From the NCBI GenBank assembly GCA_026391755.1, contig JAPLDN010000199.1, forward strand, positions 1 to 9,935: a stretch of 9,935 bases of DNA, read 5' to 3'. The notes below the pieces were generated by a model. The model had not been told where the DNA came from. It did no database searches and worked only from the letters and a program-made list of their open reading frames with translations. The stretch is from Bacteroidota bacterium. Its GTDB lineage: Bacteria; Bacteroidota; Bacteroidia; Bacteroidales; FEN-979. The position numbers and the translations under genes are program-made. Shown piece by piece: positions 1 to 6,311 of this stretch (the first letter of the stretch is position 1; every line of letters starts with the position of its first letter).

Positions 1-1
1 T

Positions 2-1183
2 TCAGATGAAGCCCTCGCCGGGGTTATGAGATACCTCAAGGCCCAGATCCTGAAGATAGCCGAGAAAAAAGTCAATGCTTTAAGGGCGGTCTATGCCGAA
101 CGCCGAGATCTCATCGACAATGACGAGATCATAGCACAGTATATTTTCGATGTGATGAATGTAGTAAGGCCAACAACACGTCTTGAAGCGGCGTATGATT
201 CAAACATGGTGTTTGAAGCTATTAAGGAAGATTCGGCCTTGAAGATCAGGATCTTCTCACAGATAAACCTGAACAATCCGAACCAACCCTGGTTTTTCAC
301 CAATACTTCCTCTATTCCCATTACTGTCCTGGATGAGGGCGCAGGGCTTGGCGGACGGATCATCGGATTCCATTTCTACAATCCCCCAGCCGTTCAGAAA
401 CTGGTGGAAGTCATCCGCAGTAAGCAAACTTTGGATGAAGTGAATGAATTTGCGCTCGCCTATGCCAAAAACCTGAGGAAGGTGGTAGTCCCGGCCCGTG
501 ATATTGCCGGATTTATCGGGAACGGGCATTTCATGCGCGATATTTTATATGCGGTGGAGGTCATACACAAGATGATGGACATGGGAATGTCGATCACGGA
601 GGCCATTTATGCCGTGAACAAGGTCGGACAGGAATACCTGGTAAGACCGATGGGTATTTTCCAGCTTATCGATTATGTTGGAGTGGATGTATGCAGCTTC
701 ATCATGTTCGTGATGAACCCCTTCACAAAAGATGAGGAGATCCATTCCAAACTGCTTGAAAAACTATTAGGGCAGGGCGTGAAGGGCGGACAATATTCCG
801 ACGGTTCCCAGAAAGACGGCATACTGAAATATGAAAAAGGGAAGATCGTTGCAGTGTATGATCCTTTAATGGAAGCATATATCCCTGTGAGCGGGATCCT
901 GGCAAAAGTTGATGAAAAACTCGGCGCTATGCCCGTTCCTCCGGCATGGAAATCGGTAGTAGGAAACAAAGGGAAGGATGATATTTTGAAACCGTATTTT
1001 GCCCAGCTCAGATCGGCAACATCGCCGGGAGCAGAGATTGCCAGGGATTACGTGAAGAAGTCCAAAGAGATCGGCAGGCACCTGGTGTCAAACGGAGTCG
1101 CATTTAACGATGCCGATGTTAACACAGTCCTGCTGACTGGATTTTTCCATGCCTACGGACCCATAAACGAGTACCTGGATTGA
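2..1183 (+). CDS. 3-hydroxyacyl-CoA dehydrogenase (5' partial)
   Basis: This enzyme oxidises L-3-hydroxyacyl-CoA to 3-ketoacyl-CoA with NAD+, the third step of beta-oxidation, in the cytoplasm. The frame is open to the window edge. An ATG at 26 lies inside conserved sequence, so the true start and the GxGxxG dinucleotide-binding loop are upstream. Counting from that ATG, the end of the Rossmann domain is visible: NTSSIPI near residues 93-99, then GFHFYNP with the catalytic His at 116 and LVEVI with the partner Glu at 128. Two helical 3HCDH C-terminal regions follow, the first with GFIGN (about 162-166) and RPMGIFQLIDYVGVD (about 207-221), the second from about residue 250 to the end. The 3HCDH C-terminal region appears twice, as in multidomain FadB-like or FadN-like proteins, but no hydratase part is visible here. 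The thiolase gene starts 65 bp downstream on the same strand, which suggests one operon. The family is secure; chain-length preference cannot be read. Confidence 0.9.
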   Translation, partial: SDEALAGVMRYLKAQILKIAEKKVNALRAVYAERRDLIDNDEIIAQYIFDVMNVVRPTTRLEAAYDSNMVFEAIKEDSALKIRIFSQINLNNPNQPWFFTNTSSIPITVLDEGAGLGGRIIGFHFYNPPAVQKLVEVIRSKQTLDEVNEFALAYAKNLRKVVVPARDIAGFIGNGHFMRDILYAVEVIHKMMDMGMSITEAIYAVNKVGQEYLVRPMGIFQLIDYVGVDVCSFIMFVMNPFTKDEEIHSKLLEKLLGQGVKGGQYSDGSQKDGILKYEKGKIVAVYDPLMEAYIPVSGILAKVDEKLGAMPVPPAWKSVVGNKGKDDILKPYFAQLRSATSPGAEIARDYVKKSKEIGRHLVSNGVAFNDADVNTVLLTGFFHAYGPINEYLD

Positions 1184-1190
1184 AATGTTC

Positions 1191-1213
1191 TGGATATGGG
1201 ATGCAGGATGGGA
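1191..1213. repeat. Decayed heptamer repeat remnant
   Basis: About three imperfect 7-bp units of the form GGATnnn lie between the hydroxyacyl-CoA dehydrogenase and thiolase genes. The 13-mer GGGATGCAGGATG (1198-1210) recurs exactly at 8610-8622, inside the uvrA-like gene. It is too short to be sure it is more than chance, but it matches the other repeat arrays of this window in style. The rest of the 65-bp gap shows no clear promoter, and no strong ribosome-binding site precedes the thiolase ATG. Confidence 0.4.
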
Positions 1214-1248
1214 ATCAATAATGTTGTTTGTTTTAAAATGATATTTAA

Positions 1249-2484
1249 ATGAAGAAACTGAGAAGAAAAGTATATATGGTGGCCGGGTACAATACCATTT
1301 CCATGGGCAGTGGCCGCAAGGAATTCCATCCGAAAAAAGAACGTCCGGGGCTTGAGGATTATATAAAGGAGGCAGGGCAGGGAGTTCTGAGACTTATAGG
1401 AGGGGCCGGTAATGTGGATGAATGCGTGATAGGCAATTTCATGGCTTCGCGCTTTAACAGGCAGGCCAACCTGGCGGCATTTTTCCCATTTATTGATGAA
1501 GGATTAAGGTATAAGCCGGCGATTCGTGTTGAAGGCGCTTGCTGTTCGGGCGGTTTGGCTCTGATGAGCGGGATTAAAAGCATTTTGGCCGAGACTGCCG
1601 AGGTGGTCCTGGCTATTGGCTTCGAGGTCCAAAACACCGTGAAAGCCATTTACTGTGCCGATTTCCTGGCGCCGGCGGGCTGGGCTCCGAATCGTAAGGA
1701 CGGGCATGCTTATTTTTTCCCCGGGCAATTCAGTGAAAGGGCCGGGGCTTATTTTGAAAAATTCGGAAGGGAAACAACCCGAAAGGCTTTTGCCCGCTGG
1801 TACAGGAATGCCATCGAAAACGCAAGACTTTGTCCAACGGCCCAGGAATACCATAATACAACCAAAGACCTGGAAGTAGCGGCTATGGTTGAACCAAACC
1901 CCAAAAGCTTTCTGGAGAACCTGACTGCATTGGATTGTTCTAAGGTGTCGGACGGGGCTTCGGCCATTGCCATCATGAGTGAGAAAGGGCTGAAACGATG
2001 CGGTATCTCGCTCTCTTATGCCATTGAAGTTGTTGGTTATGGCCAGGTAGAGGAAGACATCACCAAACCACCTCCCGACAAGGCAGCTCTGACCACCATG
2101 AAAAAAGCTGTTTCAGAGGCGCTGGAATCGGCGGGAATTACTATTGGCCAGGTTGCGACAGCAGAGATACACGATTGTTTTACCGTGGCAGGTATTATGG
2201 CAGTTGAGGCCCTGGGACTGGCTCCTTACGGTAAGGGCCCAGAGTATGTCCTTGCCGGGAATACTGCCAGGGATGGAAAGTTCCCGATCAATACAACCGG
2301 CGGACTTGTTGGCTGGGGCCACCCTACAGGAGGCACCGGTGTTCACATGGCTGTGACCCTGCTGGAGCAGCTCAAAGGAAAAGCCGGAGCATCACAGGTT
2401 GCTGTCCCCGTGGACCGTCCATACGGCCTGATGGCCAATATGGGAGGGGATGACAAAACCCTGGTTTCAATAGTGTTTAAGTGA
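1249..2484 (+). CDS. SCP2-type thiolase / acetyl-CoA acetyltransferase
   Basis: Thiolases cleave 3-ketoacyl-CoA with CoA to give acetyl-CoA and a shortened acyl-CoA, or run the reverse condensation. The 411-residue length is typical. The nucleophile is Cys98 in EGACCSGGLAL. The second half has HDCF at 308-311 and GHPTGGTG at 358-364 (His358). The usual C-terminal CxGGG motif is replaced by NMGGDD (397-402), so the second catalytic cysteine is probably Cys310 of HDCF, as in SCP2/SCPx-type thiolases rather than FadA or PhaA. The ATG at 1249 gives MKKLRRKVYMVAGYNT; the internal Met10 (1276) is a possible alternative start because VAGYNT resembles the usual first strand. Neighbouring hydroxyacyl-CoA and acyl-CoA dehydrogenase genes support a role in beta-oxidation. 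A heptamer array starts on its stop codon. Substrate length is unknown; some SCP2-type proteins act on branched or steroid substrates. Confidence 0.88.
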   Translation: MKKLRRKVYMVAGYNTISMGSGRKEFHPKKERPGLEDYIKEAGQGVLRLIGGAGNVDECVIGNFMASRFNRQANLAAFFPFIDEGLRYKPAIRVEGACCSGGLALMSGIKSILAETAEVVLAIGFEVQNTVKAIYCADFLAPAGWAPNRKDGHAYFFPGQFSERAGAYFEKFGRETTRKAFARWYRNAIENARLCPTAQEYHNTTKDLEVAAMVEPNPKSFLENLTALDCSKVSDGASAIAIMSEKGLKRCGISLSYAIEVVGYGQVEEDITKPPPDKAALTTMKKAVSEALESAGITIGQVATAEIHDCFTVAGIMAVEALGLAPYGKGPEYVLAGNTARDGKFPINTTGGLVGWGHPTGGTGVHMAVTLLEQLKGKAGASQVAVPVDRPYGLMANMGGDDKTLVSIVFK

Positions 2485-2569
2485 GCCCTGAGTGATGAGC
2501 CATGAGTGATGAGTGATGAGCCATGAGTGATGAGTGATGAGCCATGAGCCATGAGCCATGAGCCATGAG
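2483..2569. repeat. Heptamer tandem array, 12 units, overlapping a stop codon
   Basis: Twelve consecutive 7-bp units run from 2483 to 2566, followed by a further GAG. Two unit types alternate, GAGTGAT (A) and GAGCCAT (B), with one leading variant GAGCCCT. The order is variant-A-B-A-A-B-A-A-B-B-B-B, so an AAB (21-bp) super-unit was duplicated and B was later amplified alone. The first unit contains the last two bases of the thiolase TGA stop. The remaining 85 bp up to the acyl-CoA dehydrogenase start hold only AT-rich sequence with a 19-codon open frame (2581-2640) that is not called as a gene. Confidence 0.95.
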
Positions 2570-2654
2570 GAGGAAAAAGGATGAAAATTACAAACACCTT
2601 TTTAATCGCCAATCGCTTAAATACATGCGATCTTAACTAAATAATCACTGCAAC

Positions 2655-3797
2655 ATGAATTTCGAACTAACTGAAGAACAGAAAATGATCCGCGACTCGG
2701 CAAGGGATTTTGCCCGTCGCGAACTGCTTACCGATGTACTCGAACGCGATGCAAATTCCATCTACCCTGCCCAACACGTTCGCCGTCTTGCTGAACTTGG
2801 TTTTCTTGGAATGAACGTCTCGCCGGAATGGGGAGGCGGGGGGATGGACACTATCTCCTATGCAATTGCTGTTGAAGAGATCGCTAAATGTGACGCCTCA
2901 GTAGCTGTTATCCTCGCAGTCCATAATTCCCTTGCCTGCTATGGCATTGAGCGTTTCGGAACAAAAGAACAGAAGGAAAAATACCTCAGGCCGCTGGCAA
3001 GAGGTGAAAAACTAGGGGCTTTTTTACTTTCTGAACCTGAAGCCGGATCTGATGCTTCCTCCCAGCGAACAACGGCTATCGATAAAGGGGATCATTATGT
3101 GCTCAATGGAGTTAAGAACTGGATTACCAGCGCCGATAAGGGATCTACTTACCTGGTCATCGCCCAAACCAACCCCGGAATTAAAACCAAAGGGATAAAT
3201 GCATTCATTGTGGAACGGAACTCCCCCGGTATTACCCTGGGACCGCATGAAGATAAAATGGGCATGCGCAGCTCCGATACTCATTCGGTAATGTTTACTG
3301 ACGTCGTCGTCCCCAAGGAAAACAGGATAGGAGAGGATGGCTTCGGTTTTAAGTTTGCAATGAAACTGCTCGAAGGCGGAAGGACAGGCATTGCTGCCCA
3401 GGCCCTGGGAATTGCAGAGGGAGCCTATGAAAGATCCCTTAAATATTCAAAGGAACGCAAATCCTTTGGTACAGAGATCATCAACCACCAGGCCATAGCA
3501 TTTAAAATTGCAGATATGGCTACCCGTATTGAAGCCACCCGAAACCTTGTATATAAAGCAGCCTGGCTTAAGGACAATCTCCAGCCATACGGAACCGAAA
3601 GCTCCATGGCCAAGTTATTTGCAGCCGATACTGCCATGTGGGTCACCACCGAGGCGGTGCAGGTTCACGGAGGTTATGGTTATGTCAAGGAATACCATGT
3701 GGAACGCCTTATGCGTGAAGCCAAGATCACGCAGATATACGAAGGAACAGCCGAAATACAAAGGATTGTTATTTCGAGGGCGTTGTCCAAAGATTGA
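2655..3797 (+). CDS. Acyl-CoA dehydrogenase, short/medium-chain type
   Basis: This FAD enzyme introduces the trans-2 double bond into acyl-CoA, the first step of beta-oxidation, and passes electrons to electron-transfer flavoprotein. At 380 residues it has the full family length. The N-terminal helical domain covers about 1-115. The beta domain carries LSEPEAGSD (125-133) and NWITSA (155-160). The C-terminal helical domain holds GRTGIAAQALG, the signature QVHGGYGY (336-343) and IYEGTAEIQR (361-370). Glu363 of that last motif is in the place of the catalytic base of short-chain and butyryl-CoA dehydrogenases. The ATG at 2655 gives the canonical MNFELTEEQKMIRD start. It follows the thiolase gene on the same strand after a 170-bp gap containing the heptamer array, so co-transcription is possible but not shown. 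The stop lies 24 bp from the end of the convergent SDR gene. Chain length is inferred from overall resemblance only. Confidence 0.93.
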   Translation: MNFELTEEQKMIRDSARDFARRELLTDVLERDANSIYPAQHVRRLAELGFLGMNVSPEWGGGGMDTISYAIAVEEIAKCDASVAVILAVHNSLACYGIERFGTKEQKEKYLRPLARGEKLGAFLLSEPEAGSDASSQRTTAIDKGDHYVLNGVKNWITSADKGSTYLVIAQTNPGIKTKGINAFIVERNSPGITLGPHEDKMGMRSSDTHSVMFTDVVVPKENRIGEDGFGFKFAMKLLEGGRTGIAAQALGIAEGAYERSLKYSKERKSFGTEIINHQAIAFKIADMATRIEATRNLVYKAAWLKDNLQPYGTESSMAKLFAADTAMWVTTEAVQVHGGYGYVKEYHVERLMREAKITQIYEGTAEIQRIVISRALSKD

Positions 3798-3805
3798 CGT
3801 TGCCC

Positions 3806-3817
3806 TGTTACGTAACA
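3806..3817. other. 12-bp palindrome in the gap between convergent genes
   Basis: TGTTACGTAACA is a perfect palindrome in the 24-bp gap between the stops of the acyl-CoA dehydrogenase (+) and SDR (-) genes. As RNA it can form at most a 4-bp stem with no U tract, so it is a poor intrinsic terminator. A protein-binding site or chance are alternatives. Confidence 0.3.
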
Positions 3818-3821
3818 CTTG

Positions 3822-4748
3822 TCACCCGACAACTTTATATGAATCAGCAGTTAGTTTTACAGCTTCCGCTGATGGGGTTGCCTTGAAAAACCTGCTTTCA
3901 AATTTCGAACTGTCGAAGAGATACTCGTATTCATACTGGTAAGCCATTTCAATACTTTCCAGAGCCATGCGGCTGAAAGGTGAGACTAGTCGCATCATCC
4001 AGGTCTTCAGTACCGAGTACTTCGGATCAACTCCCATGGCCCGGGCGGCGATTGAAATGAATTCTTTCCCGCAAACTGCATCTTTTGCTGCAGGGAGATG
4101 CCAAACCTGGTTAAAAGCATCAGGAGCATTGCCAAGCAGTGCAACCGCTTTGCCAAGGTCAGGAGTATATGAAAATGAATGCCTCACATTGTCATTGGCA
4201 ATCCATTGTCCGCTTTTCTTATCCTTAAATTTCATGAAGATCATTGGATGCATGAAAGTATTTGTTGCTCCCGGCCCCAGGAAATCAGCTGAACGGGCTA
4301 TAAGTGCCTGCAAATCACCTTGCTTTACTTTATCCATGAGCAGGTTTGCAATCCCGGCTCTGACCTCTCCTTTCCTGCTGTAAGGATTATACGGGGTTTC
4401 CTCGTTCATCCACCCCTTCACTAATCCGTACATATAAACATTATCAAGGAAAACCAGCTTTGCTTTATGTTTTGAACAGGCTTCAATCACATTGGCCATG
4501 ATCCTGGGCCAGGAGGCCTTCCAAACACGGATATCATATTGCAAGCCAGCCAGAAGGTAAACAATGTCTGAACCTTCCACAGCCCTGGATGTTCCTTCAG
4601 TGTCGAGAAGGTCAACCCTGAAAAGCTCATCCCTGCCTGTATATGGCTTAGGATCTCTTCCGGCCAGCCTGATATGGTCGGTATATTTTGCTAATTCAGG
4701 AACCAGCACTTTGCTGATGGATCCGCCACTGCCTAAGATGGTCTGCAT
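3822..4748 (-). CDS. NAD-dependent epimerase/dehydratase-like SDR protein
   Basis: This is a 308-residue protein of the extended short-chain dehydrogenase/epimerase group. From the ATG at 4748 it begins MQTILGSGGSISKVL, a glycine-rich nucleotide-binding loop that keeps two of the three usual glycines (G6, G9; Ser at 12). DIVYLLAG (61-68) ends the fourth strand of the Rossmann fold. KLVFLDNVYMYG (97-108) matches the strand that carries the catalytic Ser/Thr in relatives. The usual YxxxK catalytic pair is not clean: NPYSRKG (121-127) has Tyr and Lys separated by only two residues. The protein could therefore bind NAD(P) without being a typical epimerase. The C-terminal QYEYEYLFDSSKFES resembles the substrate-proximal end of the family. 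An in-frame TTG lies upstream at 4781, but the ATG sits directly before the nucleotide-binding strand. It converges on the acyl-CoA dehydrogenase gene and is divergent from the membrane protein gene. Substrate unknown. Confidence 0.8.
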   Translation of the reverse strand: MQTILGSGGSISKVLVPELAKYTDHIRLAGRDPKPYTGRDELFRVDLLDTEGTSRAVEGSDIVYLLAGLQYDIRVWKASWPRIMANVIEACSKHKAKLVFLDNVYMYGLVKGWMNEETPYNPYSRKGEVRAGIANLLMDKVKQGDLQALIARSADFLGPGATNTFMHPMIFMKFKDKKSGQWIANDNVRHSFSYTPDLGKAVALLGNAPDAFNQVWHLPAAKDAVCGKEFISIAARAMGVDPKYSVLKTWMMRLVSPFSRMALESIEMAYQYEYEYLFDSSKFESRFFKATPSAEAVKLTADSYKVVG

Positions 4749-4778
4749 AATTTCTGTTTTTTGATGATGGTATTTATG

Positions 4779-4786
4779 CAAATATA
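4779..4786 (-). promoter_or_regulatory. Candidate -7 element for the SDR gene
   Basis: Read on the minus strand this is TATATTTG, an exact fit to the Bacteroidota -7 consensus TAnnTTTG, placed 30 bp before the SDR start codon. No good TTTG (-33) element is seen at the usual distance; only a weak GTT lies about 22 bp upstream. A single 8-mer with two free positions can occur by chance in AT-rich DNA. Confidence 0.4.
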
Positions 4787-4838
4787 ATCAAGACTCTTGT
4801 TTTTCTGAACAGGAAGGTAAACCCAAGGTAAAAAATTA

Positions 4839-4846
4839 TACTTTTG
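4839..4846 (+). promoter_or_regulatory. Candidate -7 element, nearly leaderless, for the membrane protein gene
   Basis: TACTTTTG fits the TAnnTTTG consensus and ends only 4 bp before the ATG at 4851. Transcription would then start at or next to the start codon, giving a leaderless or very short-leader mRNA. No TTTG is visible at the -33 position. The 102-bp gap thus carries one candidate on each strand for the two divergent genes. Confidence 0.35.
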
Positions 4847-4850
4847 CTAC

Positions 4851-5228
4851 ATGAGTTCCACCCTGATCATTGCCATCGTCTTTATAAATATTGCTTTGGT
4901 GCTTTACACATTCGGTGTATGGGCCGAAAGAATACAGCGAAGGCTGAAATGGTGGCATCTGGTCTTTTTCTGGGGCGGACTGGTAGCCGATACAACCGGC
5001 ACTACAGCAATGAGCATACTCAGCGGAAGTCTTTTCAGGGCAACTTTTCATGGAATTACTGGCAACACGGCCATTTTACTCATGCTGTTTCACGCAATCT
5101 GGGCAACCATCGTCCTCATCCGCAGAAATGAGAAACAGATCAAAAACTTTCACAGGTTCAGCATCCTTGTCTGGGTGATCTGGCTCATCCCAATGATCAG
5201 CGGGATGGTGTTCGGGGCAACGCACTAG
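4851..5228 (+). CDS. Four-helix membrane protein, TIGR03987/HsmA-like
   Basis: This 125-residue protein is almost all membrane. Hydrophobic helices lie at about 3-23, 34-54, 68-90 and 103-123, separated by basic loops (RIQRRLK at 28-33 and RRNEKQIKNFHR at 91-102), which suggests those loops are cytoplasmic. Conserved-looking features are GVWAERIQ, HLVFFWGGLVADTTGTT (36-52), FHGITG (66-71) and LMLFHAIWA (77-85). His36, His67, His81 and His101 are near helix ends. From memory the pattern fits the family NCBI labels TIGR03987 or HsmA, whose biochemical role I do not know. The ATG at 4851 is directly preceded by a candidate -7 promoter element. The stop is followed immediately by the octamer hairpin. 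It converges on the cytochrome c gene; a functional link is not implied. Confidence 0.75.
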   Translation: MSSTLIIAIVFINIALVLYTFGVWAERIQRRLKWWHLVFFWGGLVADTTGTTAMSILSGSLFRATFHGITGNTAILLMLFHAIWATIVLIRRNEKQIKNFHRFSILVWVIWLIPMISGMVFGATH

Positions 5229-5293
5229 GTGACTGGGTAACTGGGTAACTTGGCTCTGGCATCCAGTCACCCAGTAATCCAGTCATCCAGTAT
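5229..5293. repeat. Octamer repeats in inverted arrangement (hairpin) between convergent genes
   Basis: The left arm has three units of GTnACTGG type (5229-5252). The right arm has four units of the complementary type, ATCCAGTC, ACCCAGTA, ATCCAGTC and ATCCAGTA (5261-5292). Bases 5230-5250 can pair with 5265-5285 over 21 positions, with 18 Watson-Crick pairs, one G-U and two mismatches, around a loop of 14 bases. The element fills the gap between the stops of the membrane protein (+) and the cytochrome c (-). It may end transcription from both sides, although there is no clear U tract. The octamer ATCCAGTC recurs in the array inside the uvrA-like gene at 6704-6798. Confidence 0.85.
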
Positions 5294-5294
5294 C

Positions 5295-6198
5295 CTACTG
5301 CAACGGTTTCCACTTAACAACAACATTCTTTTTTGCCGGCAGTGAATGCAGGTATGTATAAATAGCGGTGAGGTCTTTACTTTCCATTCCCGCATACATG
5401 GTCCATGGCATGATAGTTGGCATATCTTTCCGGCCAAGTTTCGGGGCATTGTAGGCAGCAGGGTCATAGCCCTTAAAACGTTTGATAAAATCCTCCCTTC
5501 CCATCTTACCGATACCTGTTTCAATATCCGCCGTGATATTGGGTGAAGTAAGCACCCCGTTGGGCATTATAAATTCCCGGCCACCGGAAAACACCGTATT
5601 TAACCGTATCGGATTCTGCAGGTTTAGTCACAGGCAGAGCCTTTCTCGGGAAGGTACGAACCACCAGGTTCATCGGGAAAGCCGGATTTGAAGAAGGGGG
5701 AGTGTTACGGATCGAAGGGATGGAACGGATATACGCTATCATCGAAAGGATATCCTCCTGGTCAAGCGTCCCATAGGCAAAGTAGGGCATTATGGGAAAC
5801 ATGGCACCGCCGGTTTTATTTTCACCGCTTGTAACAGCCCTGTAGATCTCCGCATCAGACCATTCACCGAGTTTGAAGGGAGTGATGTTAGGGGATGAAA
5901 AAGCCCCAGGGAAACCTAACTTCTGATCAAATACTTCCCCGCCTTTACCAATGGTTCCGGGGATGGGCGGACCGGAAAACCTTTCCCAATCACGTGTTGA
6001 ATGGCAATCCATGCAAACGGTAACATGGTTAGCCAGGTACTGGCCTCTTGCGACGCGTTCAGGAGTGATCTGTACCGAAATATTCTGCAAGGGAACATTC
6101 GGAAGAGCAAAGCGAATATAAACTATAACCACTATTACGATCAGGATCAGGGCTGCCAGCAGGCCACCCAGTAACCATGCCCATTTTTTTGTTTTCAT
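5295..6198 (-). pseudogene. Membrane-anchored diheme cytochrome c, broken by deletion/frameshift
   Basis: The family transfers electrons on the periplasmic side, often as the cytochrome partner of a dehydrogenase. From the ATG at 6198 a helix at about 6-28 anchors the protein. The first heme domain has CMDCH (Cys62, Cys65, His66), SSPNITP (101-107) and the probable axial Met in MFPIMPYF (133-140). At about residue 202 (near 5592) the frame fails and this reading stops at 5521. The other frame then continues from VFSGGREF with a second set of family motifs, SPNITADIETGIG and a probable Met ligand in TIMPWTMYAGM, to the stop at 5295. The stretch expected between KYG and FSGGREF, which holds the second CxxCH, is absent. 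The missing length must be 2 mod 3 and is probably some tens of bases. A TTG at 6240 could extend the N-terminus, but the ATG fits the signal-anchor. Either a real pseudogene or an assembly or read error. Confidence 0.8.
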
Positions 6199-6202
6199 AA
6201 TA

Positions 6203-6233
6203 CAAAGATGGCAAAGAATTAAGCCTTTGTCAA
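6203..6233 (-). promoter_or_regulatory. Candidate promoter for the cytochrome c gene
   Basis: On the minus strand TTG (+ strand 6231-6233) is followed after 20 bp by CATCTTTG (6203-6210), one base off TAnnTTTG. The element ends 4 bp before the ATG at 6198, so the leader would be very short. The fit is moderate and the site overlaps the divergent candidate. Confidence 0.3.
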
Positions 6234-6254
6234 CAGACAAATGAATTATTTTTG
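6226..6254 (+). promoter_or_regulatory. Candidate promoter for the uvrA-like gene
   Basis: TTTG (6226-6229) is followed after 17 bp by TATTTTTG (6247-6254), an exact TAnnTTTG match. The spacing is close to that of Bacteroidota -33/-7 promoters. Transcription would start near 6259, giving a leader of about 50 bases before the ATG at 6312. It overlaps the divergent candidate for the cytochrome gene in the same 113-bp gap. Confidence 0.45.
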
Positions 6255-6311
6255 TTTTTGTTAATGTCGGCGGATGAGATCCGGGATTTGTGCCGGCCTT
6301 GATTTTACAAT

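Noticed and set aside
2483..2566. Heptamer array as a CRISPR array
   Set aside because: Units are contiguous 7-mers with no unique spacers.
2581..2640. 19-codon open frame (MKITNTFLIANRLNTCDLN) preceded by AGGAGG, ending 14 bp before the acyl-CoA dehydrogenase start
   Set aside because: The purine-rich stretch is the end of the heptamer array, the peptide has no recognisable features, and a frame this short is expected by chance.
3806..3817. Palindrome TGTTACGTAACA as an intrinsic terminator
   Set aside because: The stem would be only 4 bp after allowing a loop, and no U tract follows on either strand.
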